The position numbers and the translations under genes were made by a program. A stretch of DNA of 48,491 bases, taken from the NCBI GenBank assembly GCA_947452985.1, contig CANGEU010000012.1, positions 1 to 48,491 of the forward strand, in the 5' to 3' direction. The first letter of the stretch is position 1. Each line of letters begins with the position of its first letter. Source of the DNA: Micrococcales bacterium. GTDB lineage: Bacteria > Actinomycetota > Actinomycetes > Actinomycetales > Microbacteriaceae. This document shows, piece after piece, positions 27,579 through 34,240 of this stretch. The notes below the pieces were generated by a model, which saw only the letters and a program-made list of their open reading frames with translations, did not search any database and was not told the DNA's origin.

Positions 27579-27932
27579 ATGAAGTCTTCATCTAGAAATA
27601 AGTGCACAGGCGTATTTTTGCCTCTAGTTCTGTTATTCGCTGTTTCTGGGTGCAGCAATTTAGAACCCGAGGCAGAACCAACTCAATCGAGCCCGAGTGC
27701 CACTTGTATAAGTCGAGGCACCTTGCACGAGGAGCATTTAGAAGATTCACCAAAAGCAGTATGCGCTGGACACGAAGTCAAAATTGTACTCAAATCTGGC
27801 CAGACAATAGCAATTCCAGAAGTCGGAGCCTCTGGGGCGACCAGTTGCATTGACTCTGCAACTGACGGGGCAAGCTCTTGCTTCACGATCTTCACCGACG
27901 ATGGTGGATTTCCTCATGTGTCCAGAGGCTGA
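27579..27932 (+). CDS. Small lipoprotein of the islet, unknown function
   Basis: A 117-residue protein with a lipoprotein signal (LLFAVSGC) followed by an acidic Ser/Pro stretch and about 75 residues with five Cys and many beta-type residues (KIVLKSGQTIAIPEVG, CFTIFTDDGG). No known family is recognised. It begins 2 nt after the metalloprotease stop, so the two are cotranscribed. A role as partner, inhibitor or anchor of the protease is possible but only inferred from position. Confidence 0.65.
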   Translation: MKSSSRNKCTGVFLPLVLLFAVSGCSNLEPEAEPTQSSPSATCISRGTLHEEHLEDSPKAVCAGHEVKIVLKSGQTIAIPEVGASGATSCIDSATDGASSCFTIFTDDGGFPHVSRG

Positions 27933-27954
27933 GAAACAAAGATAATACAACATC

Positions 27955-27998
27955 ACTACGGATCAGAAGGTTGGGGGTTCGAGTCCCTCCAAGCGCAC
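27955..27998 (+). repeat. attR-like direct repeat (orphan 3' half of tRNA-Arg)
   Basis: An exact 44-bp copy of tRNA-Arg from the anticodon loop to the 3' end, without any 5' half, so it cannot fold as a tRNA. A further CATC match just upstream is separated by a 2-nt gap. The stretch from 27933 to 28113 holds otherwise only the terminator below and the leader of the next gene. Confidence 0.85.
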
Positions 27999-28000
27999 GA

Positions 28001-28037
28001 AAACCCCGCAGGATCTCAAGTCTCGCGGGGTTTTTAC
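28001..28037 (+). terminator. Terminator after the orphan tRNA half
   Basis: AAACCCCGC (28001-28009) pairs with GCGGGGTTT (28025-28033) and is followed by a T-run. It directly follows the right repeat and is probably the original terminator of tRNA-Arg before the insertion. Confidence 0.85.
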
Positions 28038-28113
28038 TTTAATCTCTATTTGCCCAAGACCAACAAGTAACTCATTGCCCATAAACTTGGGAAGGTCACT
28101 GTTAGGAGACCCT

Positions 28114-30138
28114 GTGTCGGTTAAGAAATCTTTTGTGTCTGTAATTGCAATTTTTAGCATGCTGCTCGGTTTGGCAGTTACTTCCTTGCCAGCTCAGGCA
28201 GCTGTCACCAGCCCACTTGTCTCGGGCACCCCAGCGGTTGGTTCGACACTCACGGTGAATCCAGGTACTTGGGATGCAACACCTACCCCGACCAAGCAGT
28301 GGTTCAGAAACGGCCTAGCAATTCGTGGCGCGACATCAGTTTCTTACACACTTACTGCCAGTGATTACCTTCAAGAAATCACGGTTGCAGTTATGGGCAA
28401 ACGATCCAAGAAAGATGCAGTGGAGTTCGCACCTCTTTTGCCATTGATCGCTGCTGGCCCAGACACTCCCGCCGCAAATGGAACAACCGTTGCGCAACTC
28501 ACGCAAGGGGTGACCGGGGGCCGATGCGCACTCATTCCAAACGGCACTGTTCAATGCTCTCTTGTTAGCAGAAGCTTAATTGGTGTGACTGGCGCAACCG
28601 AAATTGCGGGCATTACTAATGCGGTAGAAATCGCCGGGTCGGAGCGTTACAACTGCGTGCTTATCCTCGACGGCACCGTTACTTGCTGGGGTTCAGGTTG
28701 GGCTGGTGGGCCAAAGGGTAACTTCAACCCTTCAGGCAAAGCATTAAAGATTGCCGGTTTAACGGGTGTAAGAGCTATCTCGGTTGGCTCAACCGTCTGT
28801 GCTCTGTTGAAGGATGGCTCAGAGAAGTGCTTCGGCGACGATGAGCGCTCGCAGCTCGGCTCAATTAAGCCACTAATTTATCGAGCTGAAACAGCATTTC
28901 CGTACACCAAGACTCCTCAGTTGATTCCAGGCGTAACCAATGTCATTCAGATTTCAAGTGGACCAGAAAATAACTGCGCACTCACTGCAAGCGGGCAGGC
29001 GGAATGTTGGGGTAGCAATAGCTCGGGACAACTAGGCTACAAACCGACTAACACCACAGCCAAGATGCCAGTGGTTGTTAAAGGACTCTCAAAAGTGCTC
29101 CAAGTTAAATCAAACTATGGAGAAACATGCGTGGTGCTTGAAGCAGGGGGAATAACCTGCTGGGGTGCTCGCAACATAGGCGGTGCCAGCTACGCAAAGC
29201 ACAATGTGCAACTCGTCGGAAGCTCTGCAGTTGTTCAGATGGAAAGCTCCGCTGATTCAAGTTGCGCACTCATGGCTGATGCAACCGAACAGTGTTGGGG
29301 AAATGACGTTGACGGCTGGCTTGGTGGAGTGGGCTGGGACTCAGTAAACAACCCTGACGACACTTATGACTGGGGCAACGTGCCACCATTCACCCTGGAT
29401 TGGCAGGAGGGAGTGTTGCAAATCTCTTCGCCAATCGGTTGCGCAGTCTTGCTCAGCGGCTCGGCATACTGCAGAGGTTCCGGTGGTACTACTTCGTACC
29501 TCGCAAGACGTTCACAAACGCCTGCCGATCTATTCGGTGTAGCAAATCCAGCGGCTATCCCAATGGTTAGCATCAGCGGCATCGAACAGGGTGCAAGTAC
29601 CCTCACAGGATCGATAAATGGGCTTCCCGAAAATGCAACGAGCGTTTCTTACAACTGGGGCATGGATAGAAATGTGGTTCAAACCAGTGACCTTAACGCT
29701 GGCGACCCGTCGTCCGATGCTAAGAGTTTGGTCATCGGAGCAGATGGACTCTGCGTCGGCTCGGTCATCTATTTCCAGGCGGTTATACGAACCCCTGGGT
29801 ACCGTGCATTGGTTGCAACTGCAAAAGCCGTGGTTCCGAAAGTCTCTGTGCCAATCTCTGCAACTCCGACGATAAGTTCGTCGACAGGTGTCTTTGCCGC
29901 TGAATCGGTATTGACGGCTGTTCCAGGTGTTTGGACTGAAGGCGCGACCTTCAAGTACGTGTGGAAGCGTGATGGTGTAGCGATCGCCAAAGCCACGAAG
30001 TCCACATACAAGTTGGTTGCTGCTGATTCGGGTCATGCTATTTCAGTGAGCGTGACCGGTTCGGCAGATTACAGCTGCTCTGGCACACCGTATTTCCCGG
30101 TAATCAAAACATCAGATTCAGTTTCAGTTACGCGCTAG
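28114..30138 (+). CDS. Secreted RCC1-like repeat protein with Ig-like ends
   Basis: A 674-residue exported protein. The GTG at 28114 follows TAGGAGA and opens a signal peptide ending in LPAQA. A first Ig-like unit (GTPAVGSTLTVNPGTW, KQWFRNGLAI) is followed by six or seven RCC1/BNR-type propeller repeats. Most repeats have two Cys, for example NCVLILDGTVTCWGSG, VCALLKDGSEKCFGDD, NCALTASGQAECWGSN and SCALMADATEQCWGND. A second Ig-like unit (ESVLTAVPGVWTEG, YVWKRDGVAIAKA) ends the protein. No anchor motif is seen. It lies between an orphan tRNA 3' half and a tRNA 5' fragment. The ligand is unknown. Confidence 0.8.
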   Translation: MSVKKSFVSVIAIFSMLLGLAVTSLPAQAAVTSPLVSGTPAVGSTLTVNPGTWDATPTPTKQWFRNGLAIRGATSVSYTLTASDYLQEITVAVMGKRSKKDAVEFAPLLPLIAAGPDTPAANGTTVAQLTQGVTGGRCALIPNGTVQCSLVSRSLIGVTGATEIAGITNAVEIAGSERYNCVLILDGTVTCWGSGWAGGPKGNFNPSGKALKIAGLTGVRAISVGSTVCALLKDGSEKCFGDDERSQLGSIKPLIYRAETAFPYTKTPQLIPGVTNVIQISSGPENNCALTASGQAECWGSNSSGQLGYKPTNTTAKMPVVVKGLSKVLQVKSNYGETCVVLEAGGITCWGARNIGGASYAKHNVQLVGSSAVVQMESSADSSCALMADATEQCWGNDVDGWLGGVGWDSVNNPDDTYDWGNVPPFTLDWQEGVLQISSPIGCAVLLSGSAYCRGSGGTTSYLARRSQTPADLFGVANPAAIPMVSISGIEQGASTLTGSINGLPENATSVSYNWGMDRNVVQTSDLNAGDPSSDAKSLVIGADGLCVGSVIYFQAVIRTPGYRALVATAKAVVPKVSVPISATPTISSSTGVFAAESVLTAVPGVWTEGATFKYVWKRDGVAIAKATKSTYKLVAADSGHAISVSVTGSADYSCSGTPYFPVIKTSDSVSVTR

Positions 30139-30148
30139 CGTTCTATCC

Positions 30149-30165
30149 AGCGTTTGTAGCTCGAT
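30149..30165 (+). pseudogene. Fragment of a tRNA-Arg 5' end
   Basis: AGCGTTTGTAGCTC (30149-30162) matches the start of the tRNA-Arg gene at 26286-26299, followed by a diverged D-arm (GATCGGTCGTTC). There is no anticodon arm or 3' half. It sits in the 41-nt gap between the RCC1-like gene and ahcY. Confidence 0.6.
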
Positions 30166-30179
30166 CGGTCGTTCAATAT

Positions 30180-31658
30180 TTAGTAACGGTAGGTCTCTGT
30201 TTTATAAGGACCTTGAACGGGTACGCCTATGTAACGAGCTTGCGAGGCGCTCAACTCGGTTAGTTCAACACCGAGCGCTGAAAGGTGAAGGCGGGCGACC
30301 TTTTCATCATGCTGCTTGCTGATTAGGTGAACCGTATTCGACAGCTTGTCGCCGTTGGTGGCGATTTCGATTTGAGCGAGAACTTGGTTACTGAACGAGG
30401 CACTCATGATGAACGACGGGTGGCCGGTGGCGTTTCCTAGGTTCATCACGCGACCCTCGCTGAGCACAATCAGCGAACGACCAGTTGGCAGACGCCATTC
30501 GTGAACCAGCGGTTTGATCTCGGTGCAGGTGATGCCAGGCATAGCGGCAAGGCCAATCATGTCGATCTCGTTGTCGAAGTGGCCAACATTCGCGAGAATC
30601 GCCAAGTGCTTCATTTTCGGGAAGTGCTCTGGGCGGAAGATGTCACGATTTCCAGTGGTGGTTACGAAGAAGTCGATGTCTTCAATTACAGATTCAAGTC
30701 GAGCAACCTGGAACCCGTCCATCGCGGCTTGCAGGGCACAGATTGGGTCAACTTCAGACACTATTACTCGCGCGCCCTGACCCTTGAGGGCTTCGGCGCA
30801 ACCCTTGCCGACATCGCCATACCCGGCCACGAACGCGACCTTACCGCCAATCAGCACGTCGGTGGCACGGTTCAGGCCGTCGACGAGAGAGTGGCGAATT
30901 CCGTATTTATTGTCGAACTTCGACTTGGTCACGGCGTCGTTCACGTTGATAACAGGGAACAGGAGTTTCTGGTTAAGTTGCAGCTGAAGTGCTCGTTGAA
31001 TACCAGTTGTAGTTTCTTCGGATGCACCAACTAGATTCGCGGCCGCATCGGTAAATCGAGTCGGGTTCTCGGCCTTAGATTCCTCGAGGAGGCGGCGAAC
31101 AATCGAGAACTCATGGCTATCCCAGGATTCCTCTTGAGCCAGCTCCCCATCATTTTCAAACTCAGTACCCTGGTGTAGCAAGTAGATGAGATCTCCGCCG
31201 TCATCGACGATGGATGTTGGGCCGAGCGGCAAACCGTAGTTATGTGAAGACCAGTCGAGCGACTCGTTACCTAGCTCCCAGAATTCTTCGGTGGTTTCGC
31301 CCTTCCAACCGAAGACTTCGATTCCGGCCGGTGAAGTTTCTGTGCCAGCACCAACGACCAGTGCGGCAGCGGCTTCGTCTTGGCTAGAGAAAATGTTGCA
31401 GCTGGAAAGGCGAACCTTTGCTCCCAGCAATACAAGGGTTTCGACGAAAACGGCAGTCTGCACGGTAATCGAAAGTGAAACGGTGATGCGCGCTCCAGCC
31501 AATGGTTTGGTCTCAGCGAATTCCTCGCGAAGAGCAACAAGCCCCGGCATTTCATTTTCTGCCAACGAGATCTGGTGGCGACCCGCCCCCGCCAGCGAAA
31601 TGTCCGCAATGCGGTATTGGAGCGGCTTCGAATTAGCTGCGGCAGTTGAATTCGTCAT
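30180..31658 (-). CDS. ahcY: Adenosylhomocysteinase
   Basis: Hydrolyses S-adenosylhomocysteine to adenosine and homocysteine, recycling the methyl cycle. The 492-residue product has the actinobacterial/eukaryote-like insert. Motifs include [14 protein letters not shown] near the N-terminus, [13 protein letters not shown] (catalytic Lys/Asp region), the NAD-binding [15 protein letters not shown], and the C-terminal PYKTETYRY. No SAH riboswitch is evident in the short leader. Its stop is 15 nt from the tRNA 5' fragment. Confidence 0.97.
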   Translation of the reverse strand: MTNSTAAANSKPLQYRIADISLAGAGRHQISLAENEMPGLVALREEFAETKPLAGARITVSLSITVQTAVFVETLVLLGAKVRLSSCNIFSSQDEAAAALVVGAGTETSPAGIEVFGWKGETTEEFWELGNESLDWSSHNYGLPLGPTSIVDDGGDLIYLLHQGTEFENDGELAQEESWDSHEFSIVRRLLEESKAENPTRFTDAAANLVGASEETTTGIQRALQLQLNQKLLFPVINVNDAVTKSKFDNKYGIRHSLVDGLNRATDVLIGGKVAFVAGYGDVGKGCAEALKGQGARVIVSEVDPICALQAAMDGFQVARLESVIEDIDFFVTTTGNRDIFRPEHFPKMKHLAILANVGHFDNEIDMIGLAAMPGITCTEIKPLVHEWRLPTGRSLIVLSEGRVMNLGNATGHPSFIMSASFSNQVLAQIEIATNGDKLSNTVHLISKQHDEKVARLHLSALGVELTELSASQARYIGVPVQGPYKTETYRY

Positions 31659-31719
31659 TGTGAATTTAGTCTAGACAGACAACGCTGTGTGATGTCTTTC
31701 TATTACGTCGCTCTAATCG

Positions 31720-31748
31720 TTGTTCAAATAGCTCGGACGGTACAGAAT
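31720..31748 (+). promoter_or_regulatory. Possible promoter of the YCII gene
   Basis: TTGTTC (31720-31725) and CAGAAT (31743-31748) are 17 nt apart. The -10 ends only 5 nt before the ATG at 31754, so the message would be leaderless or almost so. No clear ribosome site precedes the ATG, which agrees with that. Confidence 0.45.
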
Positions 31749-31753
31749 TAGTT

Positions 31754-32086
31754 ATGGCTAAATACATCATTTATTTCAACCAGCAATGGGTCGGCGACCA
31801 CAGCGAAGAATGGTTTCAAGCAAGAGGCCCGCTATCTCGCCAGGTGGTCGAGGAAATGCGTGAGGCTGGCGTTGTTGTCTTCGCAGGCGGTCTAGTTGAA
31901 GAGATTGAGGAAGCCATCGGCTTTGACGAAAACGGAACGAAGTTAGGCCCGATCACTACAACCGGAGAATTCCTTGGCGGCATGACCATCATTGATGTTG
32001 AGTCCGAAGCCGAAGCGGAAAAGTGGGGAGCCAAGATAGCCGTTGCTTGTGGCTGGCCTCAGGAAGTTCGCCGCTTCAAAGGTTGA
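31754..32086 (+). CDS. YCII-domain protein (DGPF/YCII superfamily)
   Basis: A 110-residue single-domain protein: KYIIYFNQQWVGDHSEEWFQ, then GGLVEEI, TTTGEFLGGMTIIDVES and AEKWGAKIAVACGW. This is the ferredoxin-like YCII fold, with conserved His and Asp. Relatives include enzymes and accessory domains of sigma-factor systems. No sigma factor is next to it, so no function is assigned. Divergent from ahcY. Confidence 0.85.
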   Translation: MAKYIIYFNQQWVGDHSEEWFQARGPLSRQVVEEMREAGVVVFAGGLVEEIEEAIGFDENGTKLGPITTTGEFLGGMTIIDVESEAEAEKWGAKIAVACGWPQEVRRFKG

Positions 32087-32125
32087 CCTTTTTATGGGAC
32101 TCAGTTTCGGCTAGAATATTGGTAC

Positions 32126-32214
32126 GGAAGCGTGCCGGAGCGGCCGAACGGAACAGTCTTGAAAACTGTCGTAGTTAATAGCTACCGTGGGTTCAAATCC
32201 CACCGCTTCCTCCA
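32126..32214 (+). tRNA. tRNA-Ser(TGA)
   Basis: The acceptor GGAAGCG (32126-32132) pairs with CGCTTCC (32204-32210). The anticodon arm ACAGT-CTTGAAA-ACTGT reads TGA, a long variable arm is present, and the T arm is GGGTTCAAATCCC. CCA is encoded at 32212-32214, unlike the other two tRNAs here, and the discriminator is T rather than the usual G of serine tRNAs. Confidence 0.95.
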
Positions 32215-32215
32215 T

Positions 32216-32249
32216 AAAAAGGACTCAGTATTTTGCTGGGTCCTTTTTC
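32216..32249 (+). terminator. Terminator after tRNA-Ser(TGA)
   Basis: AAAAAGGACTCAG (32216-32228) pairs with CTGGGTCCTTTTT (32236-32248), with one G-T pair, giving a hairpin with a T-run immediately after the tRNA. Confidence 0.85.
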
Positions 32250-32267
32250 TTTGGGAATTAGTTTGAG

Positions 32268-32543
32268 ATGCAACGAATTATTGGCTGTGTGAAGAACAAT
32301 ACTTTGGCAATGTTGGCCACTATCTCGTTGGCCGTTAGCGTTGCAATTTTGATTAGTTACATTGATCCAACCGTTTGCGCTGGAAGCGGCATTCAAAGCT
32401 TGGAAGCATGCACCCAGTTGGCAAATGAGCACATTTGGGGCTTCGTGGGATTCTTGTCCTTCGGAGTGATCACCCTGGTTGGTGGGGCACTGCGTCACAG
32501 AATCCAAGTGGCGTTGGTCCGTAAAAAGGCTGCGACTAAGTAA
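32268..32543 (+). CDS. Small two-helix membrane protein
   Basis: A 91-residue protein with two hydrophobic segments (about 13-32 and 53-74) and a positively charged tail (LVRKKAATK). Two Cys (Cys38, Cys48) lie in the loop between them and could form an outside disulfide. The family is not recognised. It ends convergently with the next small gene, overlapping 8 nt. Confidence 0.6.
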   Translation: MQRIIGCVKNNTLAMLATISLAVSVAILISYIDPTVCAGSGIQSLEACTQLANEHIWGFVGFLSFGVITLVGGALRHRIQVALVRKKAATK

Positions 32544-32778
32544 CTGGTTTTGCCGTTAGAAGTACCGACTCGTTGGTGCCCTTGGTGGCATGCGAAAACA
32601 TGTTTCCGGCTAAAGCCACCAGAGTTATTCCAGTCATTCGCATTGACCACTCGAGATCTGGGGTTGAGTTAAGGCCGAGTAGTTGGTTGAACAGGTTTGG
32701 GGTTACTACTAGGGCAATCGCGCTCAATCCAAAGACGATGGCACCTAATCGCAGAATTGTTCTCAACTTGTTTGTCAT
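32536..32778 (-). CDS. Small two-helix membrane protein
   Basis: An 80-residue protein with hydrophobic segments at about residues 11-28 and 48-62 and a polar loop NQLLGLNSTPDLEWSMRMTG. The pattern resembles the short DUF4345-like membrane proteins, but this is a weak guess. Convergent with the previous gene. Confidence 0.55.
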   Translation of the reverse strand: MTNKLRTILRLGAIVFGLSAIALVVTPNLFNQLLGLNSTPDLEWSMRMTGITLVALAGNMFSHATKGTNESVLLTAKPVT

Positions 32779-32799
32779 GTGCTCAAACCTAGTTGTGTT

Positions 32800-33003
32800 T
32801 TAGCGAAACCGAATCTTCTTTGCGTCCATGATTACTCGCAAGCGAGCGATTGTTGATTTCGCGATCCCTGGCATCGCGGCCAGTTCGTCTAGGGAAATTT
32901 TTCTAAGGTCGGAGACTCGATAGAGTTTGGCTTCTACCAAGGCCTTTCGGGCGGGTCCGCTGAGGCCGATGCGAGACCATTCCTGGTCTGGTTCAGGTTT
33001 CAT
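32800..33003 (-). CDS. Stand-alone helix-hairpin-helix protein resembling the RNA polymerase alpha C-terminal domain
   Basis: A 67-residue protein. IGLSGPARKALVEAKLYRVS, then DLRKISLDELAAMPGIAKST has the alphaCTD-like helix-hairpin-helix order: a first LS..A...L..A helix, V-DL, then an EL..MPGIAKST hairpin and a final helix. The ATG at 33003 has a perfect AGGAGG 7 nt away (33011-33016). The TTG at 33009 in the same frame is too close to it. It may bind DNA or a transcription complex. There is no neighbour of known function. Confidence 0.7.
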   Translation of the reverse strand: MKPEPDQEWSRIGLSGPARKALVEAKLYRVSDLRKISLDELAAMPGIAKSTIARLRVIMDAKKIRFR

Positions 33004-33060
33004 GACCAAACCTCCTAAGGCTCTAGACTACGAGGATTCAACTAATCCTCGAAGGAAATC

Positions 33061-33270
33061 ATGAAGCCTCCATCAGTTCACGTCCGTGCTTTCATTACTT
33101 GGCTAGCAATCTTCCCGCTGGTCTCGCTCGGTTTCCTAACGATTGTTCCAGCTATGGGGAACGCCCACCCGCTGTTGAAGGTATTTGTTTTGACCTTGGT
33201 GGTTGTGCCATTGGCTGTTTATCTTGTGGTGCCAGCATTGATGAAACTTTACGGACGGCTCAAAAAGTAA
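33061..33270 (+). CDS. Small two-helix membrane protein
   Basis: A 69-residue protein with hydrophobic segments at about residues 10-31 and 39-62 and a basic end (YGRLKK). A GAAGGAAATC ribosome site precedes the ATG. It resembles antibiotic-biosynthesis-monooxygenase-associated and DUF2798-like short membrane proteins only loosely. Function unknown. Confidence 0.55.
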   Translation: MKPPSVHVRAFITWLAIFPLVSLGFLTIVPAMGNAHPLLKVFVLTLVVVPLAVYLVVPALMKLYGRLKK

Positions 33271-33324
33271 CGATTTGCGAATATTTACGCTGTGAAAATT
33301 TTCGAAGATAAACTCAATGGAATA

Positions 33325-33334
33325 GCGATATCGC
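33325..33334. promoter_or_regulatory. Palindrome upstream of the LamG gene
   Basis: GCGATATCGC is a perfect 10-bp palindrome 11 nt downstream of a TAAACT box (33309-33314) and 27 nt before the ATG. It could be an operator overlapping the transcription start. Short palindromes also occur by chance. Confidence 0.3.
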
Positions 33335-33361
33335 GCTACCCAATGAGACGGGTTACTCCTT

Positions 33362-34240
33362 ATGAGCAAATTGAACCGCCTGGGCCGCGTGCTTAGCGTC
33401 GCGGGAACCGCTCTAGTCCTTTCTGCTTCAGCTACTTTTGCCCTGGCGGCAACCACTCCGAGCAACCAGTGGAAGTTCGACGAAGCTACCGCGGGCGACG
33501 CAACAGACCTGCTTGGTGGAAATACCGCCCTAGCAAATGGCAACCCTGTCCCTCAGCCTTCCAGCGATGTTCCATACACGTCTCCCGCAAACACTGGCAG
33601 CGTGCTGTTCAACGGTCAGAACTACTTTGATTTGAATAACCCGGTTTCTGCCGACTTCACGATCTGCGCCTGGATCAAAACGCTCTCCACTGGCGGTGAC
33701 CAGCACTACATTGGCGCAAACATTATTGAATCTGAAGCCGGCGGCTTTGCGTACGACTGGGGCTTCGGAATAAATAACGAAGGCAAACTAATGTTTGGTA
33801 ACGGTGGTTCGCTGAACGGAAGCGATCAAGACGCAAATGTAATGGGTGTTTCGGTGGTTTCCGACAACACTTGGCACGAAGTTTGTGTCACTCGCAATAA
33901 CACCACCGGCGAAGACATTCTTTACGTAGACGGTCGTCAGGATGCAACCGGCTTTACCGGAACTGCTCTGGTTACCCAAAACCCTCTAGCTCACATTGCC
34001 AGCGGAACCGATGGGGCTACGCCGTTCGTTGGAAACATGGACGACCTGCGCATCTATCAGCAGGTTCTCTCCACTCAGGAGATCGGTTCGAATTTCGGAA
34101 TCGAAGACGAGACCTACAAAAATGATGTTTTTCTAGCCAACACTGGCCGAGACAGCGGCATGCTGTTGATGTTCGGATCGGTGCTACTACTTCTTGGCGC
34201 AGGGTCGATGACCGTAGCCAGAATTAGACAGAAACAATAA
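33362..34240 (+). CDS. Cell-wall-anchored LamG/concanavalin-like lectin domain protein
   Basis: A 292-residue exported protein. A signal peptide ends near ATFALA. The central LamG-like jelly roll shows GSVLFNGQNYFDL, DFTICAWIKT, NTWHEVCVTRN and VGNMDDLRIYQQVLS. The C-terminus has LANTG (258-262), a hydrophobic helix and a basic tail (RIRQKQ), the order of a sortase signal of the LAxTG type used by class E sortases. It probably displays a glycan- or protein-binding domain on the wall. It overlaps the convergent P450 gene by 17 nt. Confidence 0.88.
   Translation: MSKLNRLGRVLSVAGTALVLSASATFALAATTPSNQWKFDEATAGDATDLLGGNTALANGNPVPQPSSDVPYTSPANTGSVLFNGQNYFDLNNPVSADFTICAWIKTLSTGGDQHYIGANIIESEAGGFAYDWGFGINNEGKLMFGNGGSLNGSDQDANVMGVSVVSDNTWHEVCVTRNNTTGEDILYVDGRQDATGFTGTALVTQNPLAHIASGTDGATPFVGNMDDLRIYQQVLSTQEIGSNFGIEDETYKNDVFLANTGRDSGMLLMFGSVLLLLGAGSMTVARIRQKQ

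Larger units (their letters stand above)
26317..27998. mobile_element. Integrase-less tRNA-Arg islet
   Basis: The segment is bounded by the 44-bp tRNA repeat. It contains a terminator, a secreted metalloprotease gene and a lipoprotein gene, and is visibly richer in A+T than the flanking housekeeping genes. The tRNA stays whole on the left while the right copy has only the 3' half, the geometry left by insertion. No integrase, transposase or excisionase frame is present. It is either a decayed remnant or a cargo unit mobilised in trans. Confidence 0.75.

Noticed and set aside
27950-27998. Second complete tRNA-Arg gene
   Set aside because: Only the 3' half is present; the sequence upstream cannot form acceptor or D arms.
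27963-28160. Minus-strand frame ending in RLEGLEPPTF
   Set aside because: It is the antisense of the orphan tRNA half and of a terminator, with no protein-like features.
31659-31753. S-adenosylhomocysteine riboswitch upstream of ahcY
   Set aside because: The leader is short and shows none of the conserved SAH-riboswitch blocks.
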